A stretch of DNA of 64,000 nucleotides from Hafnia alvei. GTDB lineage: Bacteria > Pseudomonadota > Gammaproteobacteria > Enterobacterales > Enterobacteriaceae. The notes beneath the pieces were generated by a model that saw nothing but the letters and a program-made list of their open reading frames with translations, was not told the DNA's origin and searched no databases. The translations under genes and the position numbers were made by a program. The stretch lies in NCBI RefSeq assembly GCF_034424155.1, contig NZ_CP139992.1, positions 496,001-560,000 of the forward strand. The letters run 5' to 3'. Position 1 is the first letter of the stretch. Every line of letters begins with the position of its first letter. This document shows, one piece after another, positions 51,286-62,706 of this stretch.

Positions 51286-52257
51286 TTAGAATTTTCTATC
51301 TACCGCCATATTAGCGAGCCCAATCAGTGCCTCTTTGTAGCTTGATTCTGGCAATGCTTGTAGCGCTAAAATCGCTTTATCGGCTTCTTCTTCTGCACGT
51401 TGGCGGGTATACGTGAGTGAACCCACTTCGTGCATTGTTTCCAGCACAGGCTCAAGCAAATGGCGTCCATTGCCTTCTTCGATGGCTTTACGGATCATCG
51501 CAGAACGCTCCGGTGTGCCATGCTTCATCGCATGTAGCAGAGGCAATGTCGGCTTTCCTTCATTCAGGTCATCACCGGTATTTTTACCCAGTGTTTTCCC
51601 GTCTGCATCGTAATCCAAGAGATCGTCGATCAATTGGAATGCGGTGCCAAGATAGCGCCCATAGTCTTGCAAGGCGATTTCCTGTTCGTGCGTGGCTCCA
51701 GCAAGGATCGCCGAAGATTGCGCTGCCGCCTCAAATAAACGAGCCGTTTTGCTGTAGATAACGCGCATGTAGTTTTCTTCAGTGATGTTCGGATCGTTAA
51801 CGTTCATCAACTGTAAAACTTCACCTTCAGCAATAACGTTAGTTGCCTCGGACATCAGCTCCAAAACGCGCAAAGACTGTAGGCTTGTCATCATCTGGAA
51901 CGAACGGGTATAGATAAAATCACCAACTAAAACGCTGGCAGCATTACCGAAAGCCGCATTTGCCGTAGCTTTGCCACGTCGCATATCGGATTCATCGACC
52001 ACATCGTCGTGCAGCAGCGTTGCGGTATGAATAAATTCAATTAACGCCGCGACGGTGATGTGTTTATCCCCTTCGTAATTTAATGCTCTAGCCGACAATA
52101 CTGCGATCATCGGGCGAATCCGTTTACCTCCACCGCTGATAATGTAGTAGCCTAACTGGTTGATTAGACTAACTTCAGAGTTTAGTTGCTGAAGAATTGT
52201 TGCGTTTACATCCGCCATGTCCTGCGCGGTTAACTCAGTAATTTGTTCTAGGTTCAT
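51286..52257 (-). CDS. ispB: octaprenyl diphosphate synthase
   Basis: 323 residues, same as E. coli. IspB extends farnesyl diphosphate to the C40 side chain of ubiquinone and menaquinone. The two aspartate-rich motifs are LLHDDVVDESD (D84, D85, D88) and LIDDLLDYDAD (about 210-220). SGGGKRIRPM binds the allylic diphosphate. Divergent from rplU, as in E. coli. Confidence 0.97.
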   Translation of the reverse strand: MNLEQITELTAQDMADVNATILQQLNSEVSLINQLGYYIISGGGKRIRPMIAVLSARALNYEGDKHITVAALIEFIHTATLLHDDVVDESDMRRGKATANAAFGNAASVLVGDFIYTRSFQMMTSLQSLRVLELMSEATNVIAEGEVLQLMNVNDPNITEENYMRVIYSKTARLFEAAAQSSAILAGATHEQEIALQDYGRYLGTAFQLIDDLLDYDADGKTLGKNTGDDLNEGKPTLPLLHAMKHGTPERSAMIRKAIEEGNGRHLLEPVLETMHEVGSLTYTRQRAEEEADKAILALQALPESSYKEALIGLANMAVDRKF

Positions 52258-52416
52258 TGTATTAATTCAACTGTGTTTCCATTTTCCGCCAGGCGAAAGC
52301 CCGCATGCAGGCTGTCACAAGCCACCAACTATAGTATGATTGTACTTGAAAAACGTATTAGATAAACGGCGCGAAGAGAACTGTGTTTTTTTTCTTCTTT
52401 TCTCCTGATTCTACCC

Positions 52417-52445
52417 TTGTCTTCTGAATGATTTTTGCGTAGAAT
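52417..52445 (+). promoter_or_regulatory. sigma-70 promoter of rplU-rpmA
   Basis: TTGTCT (52417-52422) and TAGAAT (52440-52445) are 17 bp apart. A GC-rich discriminator (TCGCGCCC) follows, as at growth-rate-regulated promoters. It lies about 70 bp before rplU. Confidence 0.75.
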
Positions 52446-52516
52446 TCGCGCCCTATTGTGAATATTTATAGCGCGTATTGGGCAACGAACCATGCGTGCG
52501 GAAATGCGGAGTTTAT

Positions 52517-52828
52517 ATGTACGCGGTTTTCCAAAGTGGTGGTAAACAACACCGAGTAAGCGAAGGTCAGACTATTCGCCTGGAAAAGCTGGACATCGCA
52601 ACTGGTGAAACTGTTGAGTTTGACCAGATCCTGATGGTCGCCAATGGCGAAGACATCAAGATTGGCGTTCCATTTGTTTCTGGTGGCAAAGTTAAGGCTG
52701 AAATCGTTGCTCACGGTCGTGGCGAGAAAGTAACTATCGTTAAGTTCCGTCGTCGTAAGCATCATCGTAAGCAGCAGGGTCACCGTCAGTGGTTCACTGA
52801 TGTTAAGATCACTGGTATCAGCGCTTAA
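52517..52828 (+). CDS. rplU: 50S ribosomal protein L21
   Basis: 103 residues from the ATG at 52517 (GCGGAG upstream), giving [14 protein letters not shown] as in E. coli. A longer frame from 52478 is not needed. L21 binds 23S rRNA on the solvent side of the 50S subunit. It precedes rpmA by 18 bp. Confidence 0.98.
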   Translation: MYAVFQSGGKQHRVSEGQTIRLEKLDIATGETVEFDQILMVANGEDIKIGVPFVSGGKVKAEIVAHGRGEKVTIVKFRRRKHHRKQQGHRQWFTDVKITGISA

Positions 52829-52834
52829 TTCTAG

Positions 52835-53104
<270 letters not shown>

Positions 53105-53130
53105 GTTTTTCGCGTCTAAATAGATGTAAG

Positions 53131-53159
53131 GCCCCGCAATAATCTTGCGGGGCTTTTTT
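53131..53159 (+). terminator. intrinsic terminator after rpmA
   Basis: GCCCCGCAA (53131-53139) pairs with TTGCGGGGC (53145-53153), followed by six T. Confidence 0.95.
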
Positions 53160-53194
53160 ACGTTTAGGGCCAAATCAGGCCAAGGATGCTGAGT

Positions 53195-54136
53195 ATGGAA
53201 AGCAATCAGAACGTCAAAGTGGGTATATGTCTAGCTCTCACTACGGCGGTTTTCTGGGGCGCGTTGCCAATCGCCATGAAGCAGGTTTTACAGGTAATGG
53301 AACCTTACACCATTGTCTGGTATCGCTTCTTGATCGCTTCAGTTGGATTGTTTTTCATTCTTTACTCACGTAAGCAACTGCCGCCGATGCGTGTTTTTAA
53401 GCATCGACGTTGGCTGGTTCTGCTCATTATTGCGACCTGCGGTTTACTGGGTAACTTCGTTCTGTTCAGCAGTTCGTTGCAGTATTTAAGTCCTACGGCA
53501 TCACAGGTCATAGGCCAGCTATCTCCCGTTGGGATGATGTTCGCCAGTGTTCTGATTTTGAAAGAGAAAATGCGCATCACTCAGGTGATTGGCGCATGTA
53601 TGTTGATTAGCGGGCTGCTGTTGTTTTTTAACGTCAGTCTGAAAGAAATATTTACCCAACTTACGGCTTATACGCTGGGCGTTATTCTCGGCGTTGGTGC
53701 TGCGACCGTTTGGGTAAGCTATGGTGTCGCTCAGAAAGTGCTGTTACGGCGATTAGCTTCACAACAGATCCTTTGGCTGTTGTACACTTTATGTGCGATA
53801 TGTTTATTTCCGTTGGCGAAGCCGGCGGTTATTTTTCAGCTGGATGGCTGGCAGTTAGCCTGCCTCATATTTTGTGGTGCCAACACGTTGATTGGTTATG
53901 GCGCGCTAGCAGAAGCTATGGCGCGCTGGCAGGCAGCTCAGGTCAGTGCGGTGGTGACGTTAACCCCGCTGTTTACCCTGATGTTCTCTGACTTGTTAGC
54001 TTTGGTATGGCCAGATATGTTCCTTCCTCCTTCGTTAAATGCGGTGGGGTACATCGGAGCACTTGTGGTGGTAGCCGGAGCAATGTTTTCCGCGGTGGGT
54101 CACCGTTGGTGGCCGCGTCGGGCCGAACAAAACTAG
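53195..54136 (+). CDS. yhbE: EamA/DMT-family inner-membrane transporter YhbE
   Basis: 313 residues from the ATG at 53195 (AAGG nine bases before); an ATG at 53186 is also possible but overlaps that site. About ten membrane helices in two EamA repeats (approximately 10-140 and 155-300). Conserved stretches are WGALPIAMKQVL, SPTASQVIGQLSPVGMM and YGALAEAMARWQAAQVSA. The substrate is not known. It lies between rpmA and obgE as in E. coli. Confidence 0.93.
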   Translation: MESNQNVKVGICLALTTAVFWGALPIAMKQVLQVMEPYTIVWYRFLIASVGLFFILYSRKQLPPMRVFKHRRWLVLLIIATCGLLGNFVLFSSSLQYLSPTASQVIGQLSPVGMMFASVLILKEKMRITQVIGACMLISGLLLFFNVSLKEIFTQLTAYTLGVILGVGAATVWVSYGVAQKVLLRRLASQQILWLLYTLCAICLFPLAKPAVIFQLDGWQLACLIFCGANTLIGYGALAEAMARWQAAQVSAVVTLTPLFTLMFSDLLALVWPDMFLPPSLNAVGYIGALVVVAGAMFSAVGHRWWPRRAEQN

Positions 54137-54202
54137 CTAACAGCTTACACAGCTAGGTTGCTCAGCTTAAGCAGCCCGGTAAATGATTTACGGAGACAGT
54201 AA

Positions 54203-55375
<1,173 letters not shown>

Positions 55376-55399
55376 TCCTGCTTAGTCTGCTTGTTAAGT

Positions 55400-55425
55400 A
55401 AAAGGCTGCCAATGGCAGCCTTTTT
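55400..55425. terminator. bidirectional terminator between obgE and pmrB
   Basis: AAAAGGCTGCC (55400-55410) pairs with GGCAGCCTTTT over AAT, with T and A runs on both sides. Confidence 0.93.
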
Positions 55426-55443
55426 CATGCACGAAATCTAATA

Positions 55444-56508
55444 CTAGCGAGCTAGAATGTCATGGGGTAACCAGCAGTTCGCGATGAGCCCTGTGCCGGT
55501 TTCAACGTTTTTGAGCGTCAGTTTTCCTTGATGCAACTGAACGATTCTAATCACAATATTTAAGCCTAGCCCACTGCCGCCGTAGCGCTGATCCATACGA
55601 CGAAATGCCTGTGTTAGCTCGCCAGCCTTAGATTCATCAATTCCACACCCCTGATCGATAACTTTGAGTTCAACGCCTTTTTCATTGCTGACCGTTTTGA
55701 TTCGAATGGTCGAATGTTCAGGGCTGTAACGATGGGCGTTCTCAACAAGATTACGTAGCATCAAGCGTATCAGCACGGCGTCACCAAGAACCTGTGCAGG
55801 CTCTGGCGTGTCGATCTCTAAGGTTTGATGCCTTAATGCCAACATTTCGGTGAGTTCGCTCTTGAGCGGCGGAATGACATCTTGCGCCAGATCGATGGTT
55901 TGATAATGACCGCTGGCAAAATTTTGCCCCGCGCGTGACAGCATCAGTAACTGCTCAACGGTGTGCATGAGCTGGTCGATGCGAGTCACTAAAGCGCGAG
56001 CTTCAGGCACACCGCCTTGCTCTAGCAACTCTAGATGCAAACGAATACCGGCTAACGGTGTGCGTAACTCATGCGCCGCGTCAGCGGTAAATAAGCGTTC
56101 TTGCTGAATGGTATGGCTAAGGCGGGCAAATAGCTGATTCAACGTTCCGGTAACCGCCGCAATCTCTTGCATATTACTATCAATAATAATCGGCGTGAGA
56201 TTGTCTGCAGAGCGTTTATCGAGTCTCCGCTGCAGCTTATTAAGCGGGCGGATTATCCAACTAATAGCAATAGCAGATAGAATTAACGTGAAAGACATCA
56301 TTACCAGCGAGGGAACCAGCAGTGAAGCAATCGCCTCACGGATCTCTTTTTCCACATGTGAGTCACGTGCTTTGGCGCTGAGTGTTTCATTGACCAGAAA
56401 ACCGATTTGCTCGCGGCTTTCATGCCAAAGCCAAAGTGCGCTTGCAAGTTGAGTGACCAGCAAAATCAGCGCCAGCATGATTAATAGACTGCGCCGCATG
56501 CTGATCAT
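55444..56508 (-). CDS. basS: sensor histidine kinase PmrB (BasS)
   Basis: 354 residues (E. coli/Salmonella about 356-363). Membrane span 1 (about 8-27), a short periplasmic loop (28-64), span 2 (about 66-86), HAMP, HisKA with H146 (FTADAAHELRTPLAG), and an ATPase domain (NLVENAHRYS, DQGCGIDES, GGSGLGL). The periplasmic loop has two ExxE motifs, ESRE (30-33) and EIRE (55-58), at nearly the same places as the iron(III)-sensing motifs of Salmonella PmrB. PmrB senses Fe3+, Al3+ and acid and activates PmrA, which controls lipid A modification. Its start overlaps the pmrA stop (ATGA). Confidence 0.9.
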   Translation of the reverse strand: MISMRRSLLIMLALILLVTQLASALWLWHESREQIGFLVNETLSAKARDSHVEKEIREAIASLLVPSLVMMSFTLILSAIAISWIIRPLNKLQRRLDKRSADNLTPIIIDSNMQEIAAVTGTLNQLFARLSHTIQQERLFTADAAHELRTPLAGIRLHLELLEQGGVPEARALVTRIDQLMHTVEQLLMLSRAGQNFASGHYQTIDLAQDVIPPLKSELTEMLALRHQTLEIDTPEPAQVLGDAVLIRLMLRNLVENAHRYSPEHSTIRIKTVSNEKGVELKVIDQGCGIDESKAGELTQAFRRMDQRYGGSGLGLNIVIRIVQLHQGKLTLKNVETGTGLIANCWLPHDILAR

Positions 56509-57167
56509 AATTGGCTTTCCAACCGATAGCCCACGCTGCGAACTGTTTTAATGCGTTCTTTACCCAGCTTACGGCGAAGATTGTGGATATGGACTTCTAG
56601 CGTGTTTGAACTTAGATCATCCTGCCAAGAATAAAGATCCTGCTGTAAGATCTCGCGATTGACCGTTTGGCCAGCGCGCATCATGAGGCGAGATAATAGA
56701 GCAAACTCTTTAGGGGTGAGCTCAATTTGCTGACCTTCGAAAGTCACCTGCTGGGTTGAAAGGTTGAGAATAATGTTCTCAACCTGCAACAGATTATCGC
56801 TATGGCCCTGAAAACGACGAATTAATGCGCGAACACGGGCCTGTAGCTCAACCAGAGCGAAAGGTTTTACCAAATAATCATCAGCGCCGGCGTCTAAACC
56901 ACCAACGCGATCTTCAATAGCATCGCGAGCGGTGAGTATGAGAACCGGTACATCTACGCCGCTGCGTCGCCATTGGCGGAGCAGTGACGCACCGTCTTGA
57001 TCGGGCAATCCAAGATCAAGAATGATTAAGCTATATTGTCCAACTTGTACCAAACTTTTAGCTTGCGCCGCTGTAGCGGCACAATCACAGGCGTAACTTT
57101 CGTTAGCGAGGGCTTTTGCAAGCCCCTGCTGGATAAGTTCGTCATCTTCAACAATCAGTATTTTCAT
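56505..57167 (-). CDS. basR: response regulator PmrA (BasR)
   Basis: 220 residues from the ATG at 57165-57167, giving MKILIVEDDELI. A TTG 15 bases earlier is in frame but less likely. OmpR family: receiver domain with D8, D9 and phosphorylated D51 (SLIILDLGLPDQDG), then a winged helix (LTPKEFALLSRLM, NTLEVHIHNLRRKLG, VRSVGYRL). It resembles PmrA more than QseB in SYACD and QYSLIILDLGLP. It follows dacB by 37 bp and overlaps pmrB, so the three may share a transcript. No eptA is beside it, unlike E. coli. Confidence 0.88.
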   Translation of the reverse strand: MKILIVEDDELIQQGLAKALANESYACDCAATAAQAKSLVQVGQYSLIILDLGLPDQDGASLLRQWRRSGVDVPVLILTARDAIEDRVGGLDAGADDYLVKPFALVELQARVRALIRRFQGHSDNLLQVENIILNLSTQQVTFEGQQIELTPKEFALLSRLMMRAGQTVNREILQQDLYSWQDDLSSNTLEVHIHNLRRKLGKERIKTVRSVGYRLESQL

Positions 57168-57204
57168 AGCACTTAGCTTCAAATAGCCTGTTATTTAGAT
57201 ATCA

Positions 57205-58638
57205 CTAATTGTTTTGGTATATATCCCGATAGAGTCGACTTTCAAAGCGAACCAGCGGTGCACGGCGGATTTTTTGATCCTGTGGTGGAACAGCATAACC
57301 CGAAAGATATTGGACGAATGCCATTCGCTGACCGCTTGCCGTCGTAATAAAGCCAGCTAAATTATATACCCCTTGCAGAGAGCCGGTTTTCGCTGAGACT
57401 TTCCCATCGACCCCTGCTTCATGAAGACCGCCGCGGTACTGTAAGGTTCCGTCGTGGCCGGCCAAAGGCAACATTGAGATAATGTTTAGCTGCTGATCGT
57501 TTTGCGCAATATATTGCAGAACTTGCATCATGGTCGCGGGTGAAATCAGATTGTGACGAGACAAACCAGAGCCATCGACCAAAATTGTATTGCCCAAGTT
57601 GATCCCCGCTTTCTGACGCAGGATCTGCCGTACAGAGTCAGCGCCTGCTCGCCATGTGCCTGGAACGCCTAAGCGTTCATGACCGATAGTACGGAATACG
57701 GTATCGGCAATCATGTTGTCAGATTTTTTCAGCATCGTATGCAGCAAGCTGCTCAGCGGGGCTGATTGGGTCTGAGCCAAAATAGTCGCAGCAGCGTTAG
57801 GCGTTGTTTGACGGCGCAGGTTGCCATCGATTTGGATTTCAGACTGACGAAGCTCATCTTTCACAATAGCACCGGCGTAGCTTGCGCCATCTTGAACCGC
57901 AAACGCCAGCGGTAGTGGCTCAGAACGCTGAGTCAGGCAACCCGTAACGGTAAAGCGGTTTAGCTCTCCCGGCACTACGTCCAGCTCGCAGTATTGCGCG
58001 TCAGGGGAGCCTTTGGCCAAGGTGCGCACTTCGCTAAACATATGTACGGGATAATACGACGCGACGCGGATAAACGCGGTATCACCGGCTTTCGGCGCGC
58101 TATAAAGTGAAATCGAGAAACAGTTGCGATCGACAATAGCTGCCGCAGGTGGTGCACTAAAGCACTGGGTCATGTCATTCCATGGCCATCCGGGCGCTTT
58201 GTCATGGCTGGCAAACACGGAGGTATCGATCAAAATATCCCCCGTAATTTCATTGATGCCCTGTTTTTTCAGCGCCGTCACCATATTGCGGATATGCTGG
58301 CGCCGCAGCGTTGGATCACCGCCAAAGCGAACGATTAAGTCGCCTTTTAGCTTTCCGTCGCTAATAGAACCACGGGTTTCCATGGTGGTTGAAAAGCGAT
58401 AGTCAGGCCCGAGCTGAAGCAGTGCCGCTAGTGCAGTGATGACTTTTTGCGTACTAGCAGGCAACGCCATTTGCTGCCCATGAAAATCAATGGCAGGGGT
58501 CGGGGAGCCTATTTTTTGCACCAAAAGGGCTAAGTTAGCGCCATCTGGCAAATATTGGGTGTAATCTTGGACGGGCGCAGCTTGAGTACTAAAAGCTAAG
58601 GCACAAGCCAATCCACTGATAATTCGTGAAAATTGCAT
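57205..58638 (-). CDS. dacB: D-alanyl-D-alanine carboxypeptidase/endopeptidase, PBP4
   Basis: 477 residues from the ATG at 58636-58638, the exact E. coli length. Signal peptide about 1-20 (AFSTQA). Active-site motifs of class C low-mass penicillin-binding proteins: SxxK at S62-TQK65 (PASTQKVITA), SDN (KKSDNMIAD) and KTG (VSAKTGSLQ), with a large inserted domain between. The periplasmic enzyme trims and cuts peptidoglycan cross-links. It is divergent from greA. Confidence 0.97.
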   Translation of the reverse strand: MQFSRIISGLACALAFSTQAAPVQDYTQYLPDGANLALLVQKIGSPTPAIDFHGQQMALPASTQKVITALAALLQLGPDYRFSTTMETRGSISDGKLKGDLIVRFGGDPTLRRQHIRNMVTALKKQGINEITGDILIDTSVFASHDKAPGWPWNDMTQCFSAPPAAAIVDRNCFSISLYSAPKAGDTAFIRVASYYPVHMFSEVRTLAKGSPDAQYCELDVVPGELNRFTVTGCLTQRSEPLPLAFAVQDGASYAGAIVKDELRQSEIQIDGNLRRQTTPNAAATILAQTQSAPLSSLLHTMLKKSDNMIADTVFRTIGHERLGVPGTWRAGADSVRQILRQKAGINLGNTILVDGSGLSRHNLISPATMMQVLQYIAQNDQQLNIISMLPLAGHDGTLQYRGGLHEAGVDGKVSAKTGSLQGVYNLAGFITTASGQRMAFVQYLSGYAVPPQDQKIRRAPLVRFESRLYRDIYQNN

Positions 58639-58759
58639 AATCCCGGGATAACTACAGAGTAACGTGCCTGTCATACTACGGTGCATCTAGGGTTAAAGTA
58701 AACGATGATACTTGCTGAACTCTACGTTAAAATAGCCGTCAAAATGCAAAATCGATTTT

Positions 58760-58796
58760 AACTTGGGTTTTTTGACCCCGAGTTAATATTTTTTTA
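58760..58796 (+). terminator. terminator in the greA leader (GraL-like small RNA end)
   Basis: AACTTGGG (58760-58767) pairs with CCCGAGTT (58777-58784), one wobble, followed by AATATTTTTTT. It lies about 120 bp before greA. In E. coli the greA leader ends many transcripts at such a hairpin and yields the small RNA GraL. Upstream, TGAACTC (58716-58722) with GTCAAA 15 bp later resembles a sigma-E promoter, but this is uncertain. Confidence 0.65.
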
Positions 58797-58913
58797 TTCA
58801 ACGCCAAGGTCTGAGGGCGCATTTTCGAACCTTCAGCCGATCGCTTCCGGCCATCCATCGATGGCGTCAGGATGAGGGCGACTTAAGCAGAATAGATTTA
58901 AGGTGACTAAATT

Positions 58914-59390
58914 ATGAACCAGATTCCTATGACGTTGCGTGGCGCAGAAAAACTGCGTGAAGAGTTAGAGTATTTGAAAGGTACTCGCCGTCCGCAAATC
59001 ATTGCCGACATCGCCGATGCGCGCGAGCATGGTGACTTGAAAGAGAACGCCGAATACCACGCAGCTCGTGAACAGCAAGGTTTCTGTGAAGGCCGCATTC
59101 AGGAAATCGAAGCGAAGCTTTCAAACGCTAACGTGATTGATGTTACTAAAATTCCAAATACTGGCCGTGTGATTTTTGGTTGTACGGTAAGCGTTGAGAA
59201 CCTCGACACTGAAGATAAGCTGACTTATTCGATCGTGGGCGATGATGAAGCTGATTTTAAACACAACCGCATCTCGGTGAACTCACCGATTGCACGCGGT
59301 CTTATCGGCAAAGAACAGGGGGATATTGTGGTGATCAAAACTCCTGGTGGCGAAGTTGAATTCGAAATTTTGAAGGTCGAATACATCTGA
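58914..59390 (+). CDS. greA: transcript cleavage factor GreA
   Basis: 158 residues. The N-terminal coiled coil (about 8-75) carries the acidic tip with conserved D41 and E44 ([17 protein letters not shown]). The C-terminal globular domain is FKBP-like. GreA enters the RNA polymerase secondary channel and stimulates cleavage of backtracked RNA. AAGGTG precedes the ATG. A leader terminator likely modulates it. Confidence 0.98.
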   Translation: MNQIPMTLRGAEKLREELEYLKGTRRPQIIADIADAREHGDLKENAEYHAAREQQGFCEGRIQEIEAKLSNANVIDVTKIPNTGRVIFGCTVSVENLDTEDKLTYSIVGDDEADFKHNRISVNSPIARGLIGKEQGDIVVIKTPGGEVEFEILKVEYI

Positions 59391-59447
59391 TTTTTCTTGA
59401 TGTTGCTGAGAGTTTGTACAATCGGCAATAAGTTTTGTAAAGATAAG

Positions 59448-59475
59448 AAAAAGGCCGCAATGCGGCCTTTCTATT
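59448..59475. terminator. terminator between greA and yhbY
   Basis: AAAGGCCGC (59450-59458) pairs with GCGGCCTTT (59462-59470) over AAT, with an A-run before and T-rich bases after. It can serve both converging genes. Confidence 0.9.
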
Positions 59476-59529
59476 AGGGTGAGAAAGCATCTCAGTTTGT
59501 GCTATATCTTTTCTTTATACGAAAAGGTA

Positions 59530-59823
59530 TTAACGCGGTAAACTGATCTTGCGTTCTTGGCTTGGGCGGTAAATGACTAATACGTTACCGATCAGCTGCA
59601 CTTGACACGCACCAGTTTCTCGGACGATGGCGTCAGCAATCAAGGTTTTGGTTTCGCGCTCTTCAGCGGCAATTTTCACCTTGATGAGTTCATGATGCGT
59701 TAGCGCCTGTTCAATTTCAGCGAGAACACCTTCAGTCAAACCATTGTTGCCTAATTGCACAACAGGTTTGAGCGGATGGGCCAAGCTTTTTAGGTGCTGT
59801 TTTTGCTTGTTATTCAGATTCAT
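59530..59823 (-). CDS. yhbY: CRM-domain RNA-binding protein YhbY
   Basis: 97 residues forming a single CRM domain: LNNKQKQHLKSLAHPLKPVVQLGNNGLTEGVLAEI with the GxxG-type loop (GNNG). YhbY associates with pre-50S particles. It is divergent from rlmE, as in E. coli. Confidence 0.96.
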   Translation of the reverse strand: MNLNNKQKQHLKSLAHPLKPVVQLGNNGLTEGVLAEIEQALTHHELIKVKIAAEERETKTLIADAIVRETGACQVQLIGNVLVIYRPSQERKISLPR

Positions 59824-59963
59824 CGTCTTTTTTGCTTAGGTTGGGATTGAAAACGGTACATTCTACCGCCATCTCCAGTGTATCACCAAATCGGTCTTAC
59901 ATTGTCATGGACACTCCGAAGCAACTGAGTGGATGAAACTGTTGTTTAGAGAGTTAATATCAG

Positions 59964-60590
59964 ATGGGTAAAAAACGTTCCGCCAGCTCAAACCGCTGGA
60001 TGCACGAACACTTTAGTGACAAATATGTCATTCAGGCGCAGAAAAAGGGACTTCGTTCTCGTGCTTGGTTTAAACTTGATGAAATACAAAGCACTGACAA
60101 ACTGTTTAAACCTGGGATGACCGTTGTTGACTTGGGTGCTGCGCCGGGAGGATGGTCACAGTATGTGGTCACACAAATCGGAAACAGTGGGCGAGTGATT
60201 GCCTGCGATATTCTGCCTATGGATCCTATCGTTGGTGTCGATTTCCTTCAGGGCGATTTTCGTGATGAATTAGTTCTCAAAGCGCTGACCGAACGCGTGG
60301 GTGAGGATAAAGTACAGGTTGTGATGTCGGATATGGCTCCCAACATGAGTGGTACGCCGTCGGTAGATATTCCGCGCTCAATGTATCTGGTTGAATTAGC
60401 GCTGGAAATGGCCAAGGATGTTTTAGCTCCTGGCGGTAGTTTTTTGGTGAAAGTGTTCCAGGGAGAGGGCTTTGATGAGTACCTTACGCAGATCCGCTCC
60501 CTGTTTACGAAGGTTAAGATTCGTAAGCCTGATGCATCCCGAGCACGTTCGCGGGAAGTATACATCGTAGCGACAGGGCGGAAACTATAG
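59964..60590 (+). CDS. rlmE: 23S rRNA (uridine-2552-2'-O)-methyltransferase RlmE (FtsJ/RrmJ)
   Basis: 208 residues (E. coli 209). The AdoMet site is [15 protein letters not shown], and the catalytic tetrad is K37, D123, K163, E198. RlmE methylates the ribose of U2552 in the A-loop on the 50S subunit and is a heat-shock gene. It is 47 bp before ftsH, in the same order as E. coli. Confidence 0.97.
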   Translation: MGKKRSASSNRWMHEHFSDKYVIQAQKKGLRSRAWFKLDEIQSTDKLFKPGMTVVDLGAAPGGWSQYVVTQIGNSGRVIACDILPMDPIVGVDFLQGDFRDELVLKALTERVGEDKVQVVMSDMAPNMSGTPSVDIPRSMYLVELALEMAKDVLAPGGSFLVKVFQGEGFDEYLTQIRSLFTKVKIRKPDASRARSREVYIVATGRKL

Positions 60591-60637
60591 TACCCTGATG
60601 CTTATTGTTAACACAGTTGTAATATGAGGTTAATCCC

Positions 60638-62590
60638 TTGAGTGACATGGCGAAAAACCTAATCCTCTGGCTGGTCATCGCAGTAGTGCTGATGTCTGTG
60701 TTCCAGAGCTTTGGGCCCAGCGAATCGAACAGCCGTAGGGTGGATTACTCTACGTTCCTAACTGAGGTTAATCAGGATCAGGTACGTGAGGTCCGTATTA
60801 ATGGACGTGAAATTAACGTAATCAAGAAAGACAGCGGCAAATACACCACCTACATTCCAGTTAACGATCCTAAGCTGTTGGATTCTCTGTTAACGAAGAA
60901 TGTAAAAGTGGTTGGTGAACCGCCGGAAGAGCCAAGCTTGCTGGCTTCAATCTTCATTTCTTGGTTCCCAATGCTATTGCTTATTGGGGTCTGGATCTTC
61001 TTTATGCGTCAGATGCAGGGCGGCGGTGGCAAAGGTGCCATGTCGTTCGGTAAGAGCAAAGCTCGCATGCTGACCGAAGATCAGATCAAAACCACTTTTG
61101 CAGACGTCGCCGGTTGTGACGAAGCAAAAGAAGAAGTTGCCGAATTAGTGGAATACCTGCGTGACCCAAGCCGTTTCCAGAAACTGGGCGGTAAGATCCC
61201 GACAGGCATCTTGATGGTTGGTCCTCCAGGTACAGGTAAAACCTTGCTGGCTAAAGCCATCGCGGGTGAAGCTAAAGTTCCGTTCTTTACTATTTCCGGT
61301 TCTGACTTTGTTGAAATGTTCGTCGGTGTGGGTGCATCCCGTGTCCGTGACATGTTTGAACAGGCGAAGAAAGCAGCCCCATGTATCATCTTCATCGATG
61401 AAATTGACGCCGTAGGCCGTCAACGTGGTGCGGGTTTAGGCGGTGGTCACGATGAACGTGAACAAACCCTGAACCAGATGCTGGTTGAGATGGATGGTTT
61501 TGAAGGTAACGAAGGTATCATCGTTATTGCCGCAACTAACCGCCCAGACGTACTGGACCCTGCGCTGCTGCGTCCAGGCCGTTTCGACCGTCAGGTTGTG
61601 GTTGGTTTGCCAGACGTACGTGGTCGTGAGCAGATCCTGAAAGTTCATATGCGTCGCGTGCCATTGGCAACAGACATTGATGCATCTGTTATTGCACGTG
61701 GTACGCCAGGCTTCTCCGGTGCTGATTTGGCTAACTTAGTTAACGAAGCTGCCTTGTTTGCTGCCCGTACTAACAAACGCGTTGTATCGATGGTTGAGTT
61801 TGAAAAAGCCAAAGATAAGATCATGATGGGCGCAGAGCGTCGTTCTATGGTCATGACCGAAGAGCAGAAAGAATCTACCGCGTATCATGAAGCAGGCCAT
61901 GCGATCATCGGTCGTCTGGTTCCTGAACATGACCCGGTACACAAAGTCACTATTATTCCGCGCGGTCGTGCGTTAGGTGTGACCTTCTTCCTGCCACAGG
62001 GCGACGCTATCAGCTACAGCCGTCAGAAGCTGGAAAGTATGATTTCCGTTGCCTACGGTGGTCGTTTGGCTGAAGAACTGATTTACGGCGTTGAAAATGT
62101 TTCTACTGGCGCATCACAGGACATCAAACAGGCGACCACAATCGCTCGTAACATGGTGACCCAATGGGGCTTCTCAGAAAAACTGGGTCCATTGCTGTAT
62201 GCGGAAGAAGAAGGTGAAGTGTTCTTAGGTCGTTCGGTTTCTAAGACAAAACACATGTCTGACGAAACTGCACGCATCATCGACCAAGAAGTGAAAGCAT
62301 TGATTGAGCGTAACTATGCGCGCACGCGCCAGTTGCTGGAAGACAATATGGATATCATGCATGCGATGAAAGATGCATTGATGAAATATGAAACTATCGA
62401 TGCTCCGCAGGTTGATGATCTAATGGCTCGCCGCGAAGTTCGTCCACCGGCTGGCTGGGAAGAAGAGCAAAATAACCGTTCAGACAACGGTGGCGCTCCT
62501 CAAGCTCCAGTGAATAAGCCAGCGGAAGAACAGCTGAATACGCCATCTTCTGATGACAACATCACAACTGGCAACACCGGCGAGAAGTAA
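60638..62590 (+). CDS. ftsH: ATP-dependent zinc metalloprotease FtsH
   Basis: 650 residues from the TTG at 60638. GAGG lies eight bases before this TTG, whereas the ATG at 60647 (MAKNLILW) would be 17 bases away. Two membrane helices (about 7-24 and 104-124) bracket a periplasmic domain. The AAA+ domain has Walker A GPPGTGKT (195-202), Walker B IIFIDEID and SRH, and the zinc site is HEAGH (417-421). FtsH degrades membrane proteins, sigma-32 and LpxC. HflK and HflC, encoded at 13.2-15.4 kb in this window, regulate it. Confidence 0.98.
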   Translation: MSDMAKNLILWLVIAVVLMSVFQSFGPSESNSRRVDYSTFLTEVNQDQVREVRINGREINVIKKDSGKYTTYIPVNDPKLLDSLLTKNVKVVGEPPEEPSLLASIFISWFPMLLLIGVWIFFMRQMQGGGGKGAMSFGKSKARMLTEDQIKTTFADVAGCDEAKEEVAELVEYLRDPSRFQKLGGKIPTGILMVGPPGTGKTLLAKAIAGEAKVPFFTISGSDFVEMFVGVGASRVRDMFEQAKKAAPCIIFIDEIDAVGRQRGAGLGGGHDEREQTLNQMLVEMDGFEGNEGIIVIAATNRPDVLDPALLRPGRFDRQVVVGLPDVRGREQILKVHMRRVPLATDIDASVIARGTPGFSGADLANLVNEAALFAARTNKRVVSMVEFEKAKDKIMMGAERRSMVMTEEQKESTAYHEAGHAIIGRLVPEHDPVHKVTIIPRGRALGVTFFLPQGDAISYSRQKLESMISVAYGGRLAEELIYGVENVSTGASQDIKQATTIARNMVTQWGFSEKLGPLLYAEEEGEVFLGRSVSKTKHMSDETARIIDQEVKALIERNYARTRQLLEDNMDIMHAMKDALMKYETIDAPQVDDLMARREVRPPAGWEEEQNNRSDNGGAPQAPVNKPAEEQLNTPSSDDNITTGNTGEK

Positions 62591-62630
62591 TCGCGCTGAC
62601 TGATGTAGCCAATATCGTGTGCTGACAGAC

Positions 62631-62659
62631 AAACCCCGACTTGCTCGGGGTTTTTTTTT
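62631..62659 (+). terminator. intrinsic terminator after ftsH
   Basis: AAACCCCGA (62631-62639) pairs with TCGGGGTTT over CTTGC, then a run of T to 62659. Confidence 0.95.
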
Positions 62660-62706
62660 GCGTTCAAATACCCACCTCAAAAATAAAAATGATATATGGA
62701 GACTGC

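Noticed and set aside
55444-57167. Alternative reading of the two-component pair as QseBC
   Set aside because: The short periplasmic loop with ExxE motifs and the receiver sequence fit PmrB/PmrA better than QseC/QseB.
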